Source of the DNA: Macrolepiota albuminosa
Taxonomy: Eukaryota; Basidiomycota; Agaricomycetes; Agaricales; Agaricaceae
DNA length: 64,000 bases
Assembly (NCBI GenBank): GCA_027475525.1
Contig: JAMWFC010000065.1
Location: forward strand, 624,188 to 688,187
Direction: 5' to 3'
Each line of letters begins with the position of its first letter. The stretch's first letter is position 1. This document shows, piece after piece, positions 22,341 through 34,414 of the stretch. The position numbers were made by a program, and so were the translations under genes. The notes beneath the pieces were generated by a model, which saw only the letters and a list, made by a program, of their open reading frames with translations, was not told where the DNA came from and ran no database searches.

Positions 22341-25300
22341 TTATATGACAGTTTTTTTATAATCTCCAGTATGCATGAATTCCCAGCACGCTTTCCCTGG
22401 TTCTACACCAAGCAGTTCTTGAACCTCGATAAGACTCATATCACATAGTTCGCGGACTGTGCTTATTTTGTTCATCACATGCTTAAAAGCAGTTCTTGAA
22501 CCTCGATAAGACTCATATCACATAGTTCGCGGACTGTGCTTATTTTGTTCATCACATGCTTAACGTTTTTTGCAGTTATACCCGGAAGCATCGAAGTAAC
22601 TCTTCAGCTGCTGCATTGACTCCCGCACCAGCATCTGCATCATCATCAGCGCCAACTGTAATGGCTTGAGACGGATCAGGTTCTGAATTGTTCATTTTGA
22701 GGTCCTTGAAAATGTCTGCCGTTGCGTACGGGGACGACGACCAGATGATACGGACCCGAGGAAATGATAGCATCAAAAGGCATATTTTGGACTGCAGCAT
22801 AGCCGGGTGATCGAGGTCCGCAGCAGCGCCTTGTTTCTTCTTGAGCGGGTATTTTCCAGTAGGCTTCACATACGACTTGATATCCGAAACCACCTATATC
22901 TGAAGTCTATCATTCATGTAAAGGGATGGTTCCTACTTCGCTTACATCAAGAGTAAAAGCCTTGTCTTCCTCGAACTCGATTAAGAGCATTGGAGATTTG
23001 TAATGGACTGACATTAATTCGCATTGGGTATAGCTGTGCTATCGTATTAATGCCGGAAGGTGAAAGAAAAAGCAACAACAACGCACAGCCGTCCACTGTT
23101 AAAGCTTGAGATCAAGTCCGATAAGCTTTTTCGCTCAACGCAGATCTCAGGCGTCAAAATATAGTCGCCGACTGTAAGAGTTGCCGGTATAACTATCAGG
23201 TTCGATGCATGTAGCAAGGATGGAAGAGTAGACCGGAATTCTCTCATGTCTACGATCACCTGTCGGACATGATTAGCCTCAAGAAGAGAACGCCGCAAGA
23301 CACCTACCTGTGAAGGCTGTGTATTTAGTTCTCGTCGTCCACCGGCGATCCGTGTACTGATAGTCTTTATCATTGCGTCACTTGTGCTATCATTTCGCTC
23401 CTCAAATAGTGGAAGCAACATCGACTGAGAAAGTTGACATCAATAAATAGACTTCCAAGTCGGAAAGCTACACTCACACCGCGTTCTTTGATTAGCCTTT
23501 CAAAGGCATCTTTCTCCCTTCGAATCCCAGCGAGGTATTTGTGCTCTTCGCAAGAATTACTGTATACCATATGGTAAACTCGCACTGCTAGCCCAGGATG
23601 AGAGCTCTTGTACACCTACATATCTGTTCATCAGCTCAAGGCTAGGGAAGAACAAAGATAACTCATACTTCGATCCGTCGAATGAACTCCATATTGGGTT
23701 CAAACATCACAATGAATTTCGGCTGGATCTCTGCCAACATTCGATCGTCAGTATCGTCAGAGTATGCCCGAATCAAAACTGTCTGCTCGTGAGCAATGAG
23801 CCCATAGTGGGTGTCAAAATCATTGGCAAACGCTCCCGATTCAAGGTCGAGGAGATCTACATCCCCTCCCAGCTCTGGCTCTACAGAGGCTTGCTCTCTC
23901 TGAGATTCCCAGCTGGAAAACGATAAAACAGAGCTGCTTCTTAAGAAGGGCTGGCTACTTACAACTGTGCAAATCTTTCGGCTTCAGTTTGTATTTCACC
24001 TAAAGCCGAGTCTTGCGGCCCGCTCTTAGAAGGACCAGCATCTCTGCCGGTCTGCGTCGCCGAAGGCGCCCCGCCTCTGATTCGCCTCCGATTCGCTGCA
24101 CGTTTTGCCTTTTCCTGGTCTTTCTTTTTCAATGCCTCACTAATGTGGTCTCCTCCATTGGAAAACTTCTGAATCTCATCATTATTGCGCGTTGATACAT
24201 CCGGAAAGGCAGCCTGGGACTTCCCATCGTTTTTTTGTTTCGCGAACTTCGTTTTCCACCAAAGATAAAGCTTGAGCTTCCGCAACATCATACTCCTCCC
24301 TTTGGAGCCGGCTGGGGCGTCATGATCAATGGTCGATAGGAAATCGGTCAGAACGCTTCCAATACGCGTGGAAGATGTCATCACAAGAACTGTGTTAGTG
24401 TCAATATTCGCTGAAGATGGAGAATGAGCCGGATGACTTAGTGACTTTAGATCAAAATACCGGTTGTCATAGATTTAGGTGATAACTCCTGTCGTAACAG
24501 TTCCTCCTCCGCCTCTTGTAATACCTCGGCAAGTAGGTTCCACTTTGGTAACTCCTCAAGGGTCGGTTCCATTCCTCGAGGAATCCATGATGGTCGATTA
24601 TTCTTTAATCTCGAATTCTGATTCGCAGGGTCCACGCCCTCAATCTCGTCGAGAGCAGCCCAAGCGTCATCATCATCAGCGGCATCGACCTCCTGTGGCA
24701 ATTGGACACTGGACGCGGCGGTGACTGTATAACATCTTCGTTTGGCAACTTGGAAGATGACGTGCGCAGCGTCCGTAAGAAGCCAGGGAGATTGGTGTTG
24801 CCTCACGTTTCCCGAGGACGTTACTGTATTTGAAGCAATTATCGTCTCAAGATAGGCGTGAAAATGGAGTGGATCGTAAGTCAGGAGATAACTGTACATT
24901 CCATCAGTCGAGCCAACTCAGACTGAGAAACTATATAACGGACTAAAGGAGTCGTCTAAGCGTCCCGAGATCATTGACAAGCTGTTTCGTCCGGGGCCCA
25001 ACTTTGTGCCAGACGGGATCTAATTGGCGACGTACCACCATGTCGAAAGAGCGGAAGTACGCGTTGTCAACGTTGAAGTCATCAAGGTCGAGCTGATACG
25101 TTCACTAAGCTTTAAAACATGGTAGCCGCAATCACAGTACCAACCGTTGTATTGGCACGTTTCAGCTCGGACAGAGTCGTTGACATACATTGGATGATCG
25201 CATGGTGAATATCTGACATAGCATCGGTCAGAGGTTGCATTAATTCTACTACATCAGCCCTTCGTCGCTCGAGAGACCTTTTAACAGCCTCTTGAAATCT

Positions 25301-26009
25301 TGACACGGTATTCAGAGCCTGAAGTGAGAAGGCGGCTAAGCAAACCGATACCTTGGATAGATATGAACTGTCCGGAGTTGCAGTTCCTTCATGATGTTCT
25401 TCAGAGGCGACAGGCCACTAATAATGTGTTCTGGTTCGTCCGTAAATGCCTTCAAAAATCCAATCTTGTTCTTTTCTCGATAAAGCCTGACTATGAAGGC
25501 TTCCAAAGCCAGCGCTGTAACTCTGTAACCTGATCAATGACAATACTGGAAAGAAAGAGGAGAACGTTGTACTTTTCCGCGTGCAATACGATAATGCCAG
25601 AGATGAGATGCGTTGGGATATCAGATTGCAGCATGTCCACAACAAGGATCCGAGATGTCACTGAGATTAGGCCTCCTTTCTTGTACAAGTCTTGCCTTGA
25701 ACATTGTCATTGGCGGCCTCTAATTTGCACAAAAGTACTGCACCTGTCCTTGCTGCCAGTTTCGTATCCCACTACGCGAAGCCCTGGTCGTCTGCATCCC
25801 ATAAGACCAAGTTCTTCACCGATTCCAGACTCTTCTTCAGGCGTAGCATTCACCAACAGAACGAGACTCTGTGGTGAGTCATAGATTTTCATGAGAGTGC
25901 ATATTATCCTACGTAGTCCGAGACCACGCGCTAGTATAAGGAGCTCATTAGTAGCTGGGTCGTGTATGTTCTCGAGAATAGCCTTATGAAAGGGAAGAAG
26001 GGTCGACAT
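22341..26009 (-). CDS. RAD1: XPF/Rad1 structure-specific endonuclease subunit, C-terminus broken
   Basis: Catalytic subunit of the XPF-ERCC1 (Rad1-Rad10) nuclease of nucleotide excision and interstrand crosslink repair. ATG at 26009. The dead helicase-like half is clear (LLILARGLGLRRIICTLMKI, GGLISVTSRILVVDML, GIIVLHAEK, then DPVWHKVGPRTKQLVNDL). A basic linker follows, then the ERCC4 nuclease core with GDYILTPEICVERKS (the GDxn-ERKxxxD signature) and SFNSGRLY. Multiple introns are present. The C-terminal tandem helix-hairpin-helix domain is present as sequence: PGITAKNVKHVM, VRELCDMSLIEVQELL, GVEPGKACWEFMH. However, a 1-nt shift just before it leads to a stop at 22576, and a 77-bp tandem duplication (22410-22563) disrupts it again. 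The ancestral stop is at 22341-22343. Loss of this domain should prevent Rad10 pairing, so the breaks are either real damage or, more likely, assembly error. Confidence 0.9.
22410..22563. repeat. Exact 77-bp tandem duplication within RAD1
   Basis: Positions 22410-22486 and 22487-22563 are identical over exactly 77 bp, and identity stops at once on both sides. 77 is not a multiple of three, so the duplication shifts frame inside the conserved helix-hairpin-helix domain. See the finding on 77-bp duplications. Confidence 0.95.
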
Positions 26010-26200
26010 GTTTTGCTTCAGTTTTAACGGTTAATGTGAATAAATTACGCATGCGCGCGTATGAACGCGATAGATCCAAAATGGATATTGAAGCCTTTAG
26101 AAAGACTGTGTAGAGTCTCAAATAGACATTGGAAGTGATGGTCGAAGAATGATCGAGGACCAAACAAGTTACCTCAGTTAGATTTATCTTTACCACCACA

Positions 26201-27219
26201 ATGGGAAAGCTCAACATCGCACATCACAAGTCCTATCATCCCTACAGGAGAGATAACATAGAAAGAGTCCGTCGAGATGAAGAGGAAGCACGACAAAAGG
26301 AGGCCAAAGAAGAGGGTAGAATGATGCTTGCAGTAAGCCGACTACAGAATCTCAAACAAATATCCTGATGGCCGACTTAGGATGCTGAAGCACGTATAGA
26401 TCGACTAAGAGAACGTGCTGGCCTCACGGAGAAGGTTAGTAAGAAGAAACGGAAAGATGAAGATCTCGACAAAATAATTGCAGAGGGAAGTTCGACACAA
26501 GAAGCGGCCCTGCCAACAACGGGCGGTCATATCAACTTCTTTGAGGATCTGGAACATGTACTTGTTCCTCTATCTGGCTGATATGCTACCTGACTTTGCT
26601 TATAGGACTCTATAGTTGCTTCAATAAATGCAACGAAGAAAACAGAGCCGGTAGAAACGGATAAGGGAGTTCCATTGGCACCCTCCGCGAAGGACCTCAA
26701 TCCCTGGTATTCAGAACGAAGGAAAGATCAAGATGAAGATTTGGCCGATGAGCGAAGGTACTTTGTCTGATTCTGCAAATTTAGTTTGCGGTATTCTGAC
26801 TAGTTCATCCTGATTCCTCATCTAGGAAACGAGACACGGCACGCAAGTCCGTACATGATCCTCTCACTTCAATAACAAAAGAACTTGCTTCACGTTCTTC
26901 GGTATCTTCTTCCTCCTCCAGTTCATTTCGGCGTCCTCGCCTTCCTTCTCAAGCTTCCCAGGCTCCTCCGGATGTTCATGCTCGCCTCACGCGCGAGTCC
27001 AGCGAACGCGAGCGTGCTTTGCAGCTCATACGGCGCAAGAAGCGGGAAATAGAAGGCAGCATTACTCCTAGTACAGTACACGGGGGCGTTGACCAAGGCT
27101 ACGACGATGTCTTCAATCGCAGAGAAGTCGAGGAGGCTCATCGCTTTAGAGAGCGGCGATGGGATTCGCACGACAATGACCGCAGTCGGAGCCGAACTGA
27201 CCGGCGACGGTTTTGGTAG
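26201..27219 (+). CDS. CIR-N domain protein (LENG1/Cwc25-like)
   Basis: Exons 26201-26332, 26381-26557, 26606-26757 and 26826-27219 join in frame for 284 aa. The N-terminal 55 residues fit the Cir_N domain (HHKSYHPYRRDNIERVRRDE followed by a Lys/Glu-rich helix, ARIDRLRERAG). This domain is shared by CBF1-interacting corepressor, LENG1 and the splicing factor Cwc25. The middle has HINFFEDLEH and NPWYSERRKDQDEDLADERR. The C-terminus is a Ser tract, then RE/RD/RS-rich sequence (SHDNDRSRSRTDRR), typical of nuclear RNA-associated proteins. A nuclear, splicing-related role is inferred from the family. It is divergent from RAD1 (191-bp spacer). Confidence 0.8.
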
Positions 27220-27847
27220 TTTACAGGATGGTCTTTCTTTGTCTTCATATGTCATGTATATTATTAACCTGGGAACCTATCCTAAGAATCGACTTCCCAC
27301 GACATGGACAATCTCATTTCCAATAATGGTCATCATGGTCCAGTCAAATGGGTGGTAGTATTGACCTGTCAAGGTATTCTGCGTGACCCCTGAGGTTCAT
27401 GCTGTGTAATCTCAAACTAATGTCTTCTGGTTTTTGGAAGAAAAAATCCTTTTGCTTTGATCTGTCCGAGTATTGTTATATATGTCAGACCTCGACGATC
27501 GTCAATTATGGACTGACCTTCGCAGAGAGGCTCGGTATCATCTTCCTCTGCAGTGTCTCCGTCAACGGGTGTTTTCGACCATGACCAGTTTGTCGAGAGC
27601 GATGGCATATCGAATCCGTACTCGAATACTTTCTGTCTTTCAAAGGATCACATCTTTGTCTCATGACCTAACTGTAAAATCCCATATTGTGCATATTGTA
27701 CGTGCTTTTGATGATTGATCTATCTCATGGCTTGAAACTCTATTATGGGTCGACCCGAAATCTGTCCTCCTGACCTTCCTCATGGTGATAGGGGGCTGTC
27801 ATAAAGCCTGTGCTAAGTAGCTCGTGCTCTTCTGTATTGACTTGCTC
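27220..27847. other. Intergenic, no supportable gene
   Basis: 3' flank of the CIR-N gene and upstream region of the kinase. Only short open frames without recognisable features occur in either strand. Confidence 0.4.
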
Positions 27848-29765
27848 ATGGTTTTCCCGAACGACATGGAGCGTCCGTCTGATTTGGAGCGATGCCTCAG
27901 TGGGATTAAACGTGTCGTTGACCGCAAGATGCCTTACGGGAAGGTATGATCATGTTTTTGATTGTCTTTCATCACGGTAGTGATAATAGTCGTTGTAGGA
28001 ATTCATGATCCGTTTCATTGACAGCTTTTCCTCATTCCCTCCGCACTTCGAATCTAGCCAACTATCTGACTTCGATAAGTGGGTCATTTGTCTATTTCGT
28101 TCTCACTTATGGACAAGGCTTATCAGATCTCGGTTGGCGAAATTTCGAGAGGCCTATCGTTTCTTTACACATGAGGGGTGGATAGATTTATTCTGGTTAC
28201 AACATCATGAAGCAGTCCGACAACGTATACTGGGTCTTTTATCGTCAAGAAGAGAACAATATAGTATGGACAACTCAGCGTGGGATTTACGCTTGACTTT
28301 GTAGAACGAAGGAATTTACACCTATTAGGCTGGTACAATGGTGCCAAGATGTCTTCAAATTTATCAAGAAGCAAGCACGTCCTATCATACAACTCACGTC
28401 GGTGGACTCGCAACTGCAACAGATACTCGTGGATTCCATGGACCGGCTTGTTGAGGTATTTTCATATTATTATACCATTGCTATAACAACACCTTAAGGT
28501 CACTCAGGTTGTACGATGTACTGAAGACAAGTCTCACGTTCTCAATTACTATAACTTTTTGATCAAACTATGCCAAAAAACCTCGTTGTTTCCAAGTCAT
28601 TTGGTCATCCCTTACCCGGAAAAGCTTGATGACGATCCCATTGAAAGGGGAGCCTCTGCACGAGTGTTTTACGGTTATCACGAGAAAGAGGAAGTCGCGA
28701 TTAAGGAGTTCAGATTATACGAGAAAACAATATCTCAGACCAAAAAGGTATGCCCTTCGAGTTTCACTGGAATAGCTGCTTGACGTACGCTCCTTACACC
28801 TCGACAGCGTCTTTTGAAAGAGGCTTATATCACGAAAATTTTGTATCATCCTAATATCATCGCGTTCGTTGGTGTCGTTTTGGAGCCCTCACGCATCTGT
28901 ATTGTTCTTCCTTGGATGAGAAATGGTAATATAGTCAGCTATACAGCAAGTTAAACAGGTCCGGAAGTGTCGAGGAAAGAGTTGGTATGCATAGGCCGAT
29001 CCCTTTTTCTCGAATTCAATAATGATTCAATTTAATATAGCTTGAACAAGTTGTTGATGGTCTCCATTTCATGCATGAATATGGTATTGCTCACGGAGAC
29101 CTGAAAGGAGTCCGTATCGTTTCCGTGATTGTAGCCCCCATCCGATGATCTTATTAATTATGTTCGTTATCAGGGAAATGTCCTCGTCAGCAACGATGGA
29201 AAGGCCCTTGTATCTGATTTTGGTGTCTCTGTTCTTCGAGAAAACACCGAGCCAATACAGACTACAACAGACGTTGCAAGGTGGCGACCGGTTACTATAC
29301 AGCATTGCAAGGAAGCACTTCAGCAAGGTGGCCTGTCAGAGCATTTATCCCCAACGCTGTTCTCAAGACTGTCCAATATCTCCTGTGGAGGAACTTCTCG
29401 GTGGATGGCACCAGAACTTCTGATACCTGAAGCGTTTAATCTTAAAAGTGGGAAAGCCACTTTCTCAGGAGATGTCTTCTCCTTTGCGATGCTTTCGATA
29501 GAGGTTTGAAATTTTTGTCTTTCAGTTTGATCGGTCTTGTCAACTCGACCCATTTCATTTAAAATAGGTTTATACTGGAGAACCTCCTAATGCCTTAGAA
29601 AAAAAGGAGGTAGCCTGTTTGAAGACTATCGCTGGCAAACGTCCGGAACGTCCGTCTAATATGCCAGATCCCGTATGGTTGCTCATCGAACAATGCTGGA
29701 AACAAATATCGGATGAACGTCCCCCCATGTTTGACGTCTATAGCAGTTTAGCGTGTATACCCTAA
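27848..29765 (+). CDS. TKL-type protein kinase (agaricomycete HGDLKG group)
   Basis: Start ATG 27848. Exon 1 27848-27943, exon 2 from 27999. The region 28260-28320 contains an intron whose edges I could not fix. The N-terminal region is helical, including WCQDVFKFIKKQARP. The kinase domain starts about 28620: glycine loop ERGASARVFYG, VAIKEF (catalytic Lys), HGDLKGGNVLV (catalytic Asp), VSDFGVS (metal-binding Asp) and RWMAPELL. It ends CWKQISDERPPMFDVYSSL. All catalytic residues are present, so it should be active. Families of this kind are expanded in mushrooms and usually have unknown targets. The tail after 29765 (29800-29890) still reads like coding sequence (RFRLDYDDDSQKPARDL), so the true end may be one or two exons further on. 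Confidence 0.85.
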
Positions 29766-30502
29766 CTCTTGTGTAGATCGAGTCGATCCTGATACATAAA
29801 TCTAAGAGATTCCGGCTTGATTACGATGATGACAGTCAGAAGCCGGCTAGAGACTTGATTTGGGATGTGGAAAAAGAAGCAGCAAGTGTACGTATCATCG
29901 TCACATCGGTCCGTTTTTCTCGTAACAAGGCGTATGTTTCAGTCAATTCATCATTAACTGCTTCATAAGTACTGACCGCTTACTGCATTGAATATCATCG
30001 ATTACCTTGTTAGAAGTCCAGACTCGTGTATAGACCACAGTAGACCTAGACAGATGATATAAGCATTGTACATCTATGGTGCAGTTAATAATGTGTAATG
30101 TATAAAGTGAGTTACTCACCTCAGTCCGAGTCTGTGGGTGGCCGCCCAATATCCCCTGCTCTCATCATCATCTACGCTGATGTCACAACTTTGACTTGAC
30201 TTTACGGATTTAATATTCAATAGGAGCAGATGACGCGGACCGGTCAACCTAATTCGATAATTTCTATCAGAAACGCCAATATTACTTACAATTCAGAATC
30301 TAACTCTTGCGAAGATAACTCTTGCGAAGAACTCGTTTGGATTAATAAGGTGGGCTGGTTTGAAATTCATCTCGAACCTGTCTGACATACTTTATTCACT
30401 TGCGTTAATTTATATAATTCAAAATAATCCTGTAACAGACAATACAACAGTTTCAACTATCGGACAAGGTTTATGATGAGGTACGTTTGGAGAAGCATCT
30501 CA
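29766..30502. other. Intergenic, possible extra kinase exon at left
   Basis: 29800-29890 may be a further C-terminal exon of the kinase (see that entry). The remainder is AT-rich 3' flank shared with the convergent lectin gene. No other gene seen. Confidence 0.4.
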
Positions 30503-31138
30503 TCAATCCAGGGTCCAGACCTGGTTAAAATTATTGTCGGTACAAGCCCAAGTTTGGACCTGATTGCTGTCAACATGAACACCATTTGGAAGGTCAAGGC
30601 AAAGTCCTGAATCGTTATCATCAACGCGATGAAAAGTGGACAGACGCTCAGTGCAACACACCTTGGCCAAGAAGAGCGATCCTCTGATCATCAGTGTAAA
30701 ACCAAGTTTGAGCAGGAAGACCCTCGAAGCACTCCCAGATTTTCATTCCGACGCCATTGGCAGGAGCTGCGGCATATTTAATCAGTGTATGAAGCCAAAT
30801 CATTTCTCGTGAACTTACTGGACCCCGCATCGAGACAGAAATTGTTTATGTGGACTTTGACGGTAGTATTACCAGGCGTAATATTCCACTGCTGAGCGTC
30901 GCTTCCGTTGCAGTCAAAGCTAGCGTGAAAAACATGAATACGAGGTGATCACGATGTAGTACAATCCTCACATTTGGACAGGCGTGCCATTGGCAAAGGT
31001 CGCTCCGCGAACGTCAAGGCATTTCGTCGTGTCACCGTTGGGGTGAATGACATGTGAACTGCTTTCAGGTGTACAGTCTGCAGAAGCAAGGAGAGCGGGA
31101 GCAGAGACGAGGAAGAGAAGAGCGGAATACTTGAACAT
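30503..31138 (-). CDS. Secreted ricin-type β-trefoil lectin
   Basis: Exons 31138-30972, 30919-30819, 30766-30662 and 30606-30503 join in frame for 158 aa. The signal peptide is FKYSALLFLVSAPALLASA with probable cleavage before DCTPE. The mature part is one β-trefoil (CBM13/ricin-B) domain with three similar repeats: TTKCLDVRGATFANGTPVQI then AQQW, NFCLDAGS then AQTW, and GLCLDLPNGVHVDSNQVQTW then NQVW. The QxW triads mark each subdomain, and two Cys pairs are likely disulphides. It should bind sugars outside the cell. There is no toxin or enzyme domain attached. Small secreted lectins of this type are common in mushrooms; the sugar specificity is unknown. Confidence 0.9.
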
Positions 31139-32403
31139 CTTCGTCAGGCAATAGAAGCTGCGATGGTGCATTTGAAGCAGAATTTGAAGCCCTTATATAC
31201 CCTCGAGCGGAGACGAAACGTTCTTCTCAATTTTAATCAACGGCGACCGAAGCCCTGGAAGAAACGGTCTGAAATTACCGCGAATTCTGTAACAAAGGGT
31301 CCGGAGTACGAACAGCTCCATAACAACCAGACTCCGTTTAGCAGACAAAATACCGAAGGTTATTCTTTGGGGGCGTATTTTACGACACGGTTTGTCAACA
31401 GTTGCCAGAAAGTAAAAACTTGCACGAAAGCTCGTGCAGAACCGTCCAAAATTAAGGTCCATTATTTCTCAACAGTCCGAGAGTAGGCATTATTTCCGTG
31501 ACGCCTATTACTATCCCGTATCGTCACTGAGCAAAGGAAGAAAAGAATCTCCTTGCTACATATTAATTTTTGGGTGGGCCGAAAAGTCCAAAGACTAGTT
31601 TCATATTGTTTTTGGCACATGCACGTGGACTAGAACTGCCATTATAGATAGGAATTCTAGACGGAAGTTTCCGTCCCTTTAAGTTACTGTAATACCGTTG
31701 ATTATGGGATATTCCGCAGTAGAGATGGAAAGTTGGACGGCCAACATTCACCGTGCGAATGCTACTTCATAGCGATATGCCATTTGTTCTTAGATATCAC
31801 AGAGAGTAGTATGAGTGCCAAACATGCATATTTCCGCCGATAGCTAGGTGGATTGGAAGGGAGGATATGAAGATCTAAAAGAAAATATCATCATCGCGGC
31901 AGTTTTGTGTCGTGTCAGTGTAACCGCAGCGTGAGGTCACAGTGCGATCACACGAGGAGAGAACGGGGTTGAGCTCTGCAATTGGGATAAACTTAGAAAG
32001 AACGACTTTTGAGAAGAACTGGAAACCAGATACAATAGTGCTAGGTCATATACTGGTAGCCAATCAACGAGTGGTCTGCAGAAAGGTACCCAGTGTAATA
32101 GATAATCAAGACCACATCCGAGAAGGGCGGAATCTGGTCGTTGTCGCTACAGTCACGCGCAGTTTGAGCTCACACTACGTAATGTCCCTGCAGAATGGAT
32201 GGGTTATCCCCGACTCTAAGGATGAAAAAATGGGATATTCTACTTGCGTGTACTTACCGTGTGTCATACATGTCCATGCTTCTTCAGATGAACATAATAC
32301 TTAGAGCAAGAAGGGTTGGTTCCATAATATCTAATCTGATAGATCTGACAAAGCCCCGAAAGTCAAACGATATTTGACAACTTGCTCAGGTGCAAACCCA
32401 ACG
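31139..32403. other. Intergenic between divergent genes
   Basis: About 1.26 kb between the lectin (minus) and the F-box/WD gene (plus). It probably holds both promoters. The plus-strand 5' UTR may contain an intron ending at the cag at 32388-32390, just before the start codon. No gene or RNA recognised. Confidence 0.4.
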
Positions 32404-34414
32404 ATGAACTCATTGCCCCCCGAGCTCGCACTATCTGTAATTTCCTATCTTCCTTTCAATGCGTTGGGAGACCTGTCTCTTGTGTGTCGACAATGGAGTA
32501 GATTCATCAAGGTTCATGAAGATTCAATTTACCACCAAGCTGCTTTGTTACATGGGTACATACCACTGATCAAAACAAGGATAGAGGAAGCAGTGAAGCT
32601 CTACTCTCAAAGATCGATTGGGAATGTTAGAAATTGGAAAGACCTATGTCAGTTGCATCATCTGATTCATATACTGGGATTCACGCGACACGCACAGGTC
32701 GGAAGCGCCGATGGATTGAGAGGAGTTGGTCAGGAACCGGACCGTCACCAATTACGACGCATCGGGGAACAGGGAAGAACGTGCATCGCATCAAAGTTGA
32801 CGAGAAAGCTGGATATATCTTGACGACTTCGACTGCTGGGGGCTTGTTAGTGACGGATTTGCAAGAGGACCGCGAGTTGTGGTCGCTTCCCGATGTGAGT
32901 CTTGACTAATCACGCTTTAACATGATTGAATCAAGGCTACATTCAGAGTCATGTTCGTCCCTACGCTCATTGTGAGTACGGTGAAGGTTTCCTTATCTTC
33001 GATTACATCGACGGGTCGAAAGAAGTCTGGCGACATATCCCAGACTGGAACGATGAAGAGGCTGCAGCAGTAATTCCAGGTGCCATGCCGACTGAGCGAC
33101 AGCTTCGTGTCTCTCGAAGAGTGACAAAGAGGTATAGAGCAGAAGCAGCGCGATCAGTTCGAGGCCACTTCCGACCCTGGGCCATCCTGCGTCCTCCTCT
33201 TACCACACGTGCGTTCCGGTTTTCCTATCCCACTCTCGCGGCAGCAGCCTCGGATAACATATACCTGTGGGACGTGCGGACGGGGACTCTCATACAGACA
33301 ATTGAACAGATTCAGCACGGGTTGCACAATAACGACGATGAGAGTCAAGTCGAGATGGTACTCAATCCGCTTGGAGACATCAACTACATCGAGGTCTCTG
33401 AGAAATATGTAATTATCTGTGGCGACGATTCTCTACGTGTGTTCTCTCGTGCGACTGGGAAAGTGGTCTTGGACATCCCATCATCGAGACATCCCATTTC
33501 GACGTGGAATTTGTCACTCTCGCCTAATAGACCTACCCGCGATGCTCGTGCTCGGCCAAGCGTGAGTTTGGTTTCGCAAGAAGTCGTTTGCCAGCGGGTA
33601 CCGATGCCTGCGTCGCGCGAAGTAATAGCGGACGAATTCATCGCTGGTAAGTCATCTACTTGCACTGATAAGTAATTGATAGATCAGACTTAACGTTGGT
33701 AACTGGCAGTCCACATATCATCTTGCGGGTCTCATCTAGCTTGTCTTATGTTGACTTCCAAGCTCATTATTATCCATGATTTCGAAAGGGCATTACAACC
33801 TAACGTTCGGACCTTTGACATCTCCCTTCAAGTTCAATTAGGCTCTCCATACCTTTCATCACGATATCTCGCCTTTGAAAACGGTCGAATATTTGTGGCC
33901 TCAGTGAGTTCACAATAATTCATCGTTTTTATTTTACTTCCCTGTCTCCAGAAAACGGGAATCTACATTGTCCAACCGGACTGGCCTAGTCTTTCAGCCG
34001 GAGGCGATTCGATCCCGAAGGTCTCAATATTCCGGGTTCCAGCACTTGGTGATTCGTGTTGCTTGGGAGCAGTCTCTTGCCTTCAAGTGACAGACACCGG
34101 TCTGTTCTTGAACTGGGACACGGAGTTACTTCCAAATGACGATGACGCTATGGAGTCGATGGATGACGTTTTTTATAATTCCTTGTCTGTAGAGGGGCAC
34201 TCCGCGAGTGAGTTTGTCTCCCATGTAGTGTATTGTTGGAATTGATATCTTATGTCTTGCAAAGGTATTGAACATGGGTTCGCGATGGCACTTGTTGAAG
34301 GCAAGTTATCTATACTTTGGATGCATACGCAATCGTTTGACGGATGGTATAACAGAGCCAGATCTTGACCCAGAGTCTTCCACGGTCATAAGCGTCGATT
34401 TCATGCCATCATAG
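32404..34414 (+). CDS. F-box protein with WD-like C-terminal domain
   Basis: Exons 32404-32647, 32698-32894, 32947-33646, 33710-33903, 33952-34207, 34265-34300 and 34356-34414 join in frame for 561 aa. The F-box is at the N-terminus (NSLPPELALSVISYLPFNAL, SLVCRQWSRFI). Then ERSWSGTGPS leads into β-propeller-like strands (IKVDEKAGYILTTSTAGGLL, DNIYLWDVRTGTLIQTIE, YVIICGDDSLRVFSRATGKV). It is probably an SCF substrate receptor like other F-box/WD proteins. Intron 6 (34301-34355) is a GC-AG intron. It begins at the first ATG in frame after a probable 5' UTR intron. Confidence 0.85.

Noticed and set aside
22176..22448. Plus-strand 90-aa open frame
   Set aside because: Antisense shadow of the RAD1 C-terminal domain, starting from a non-ATG codon.
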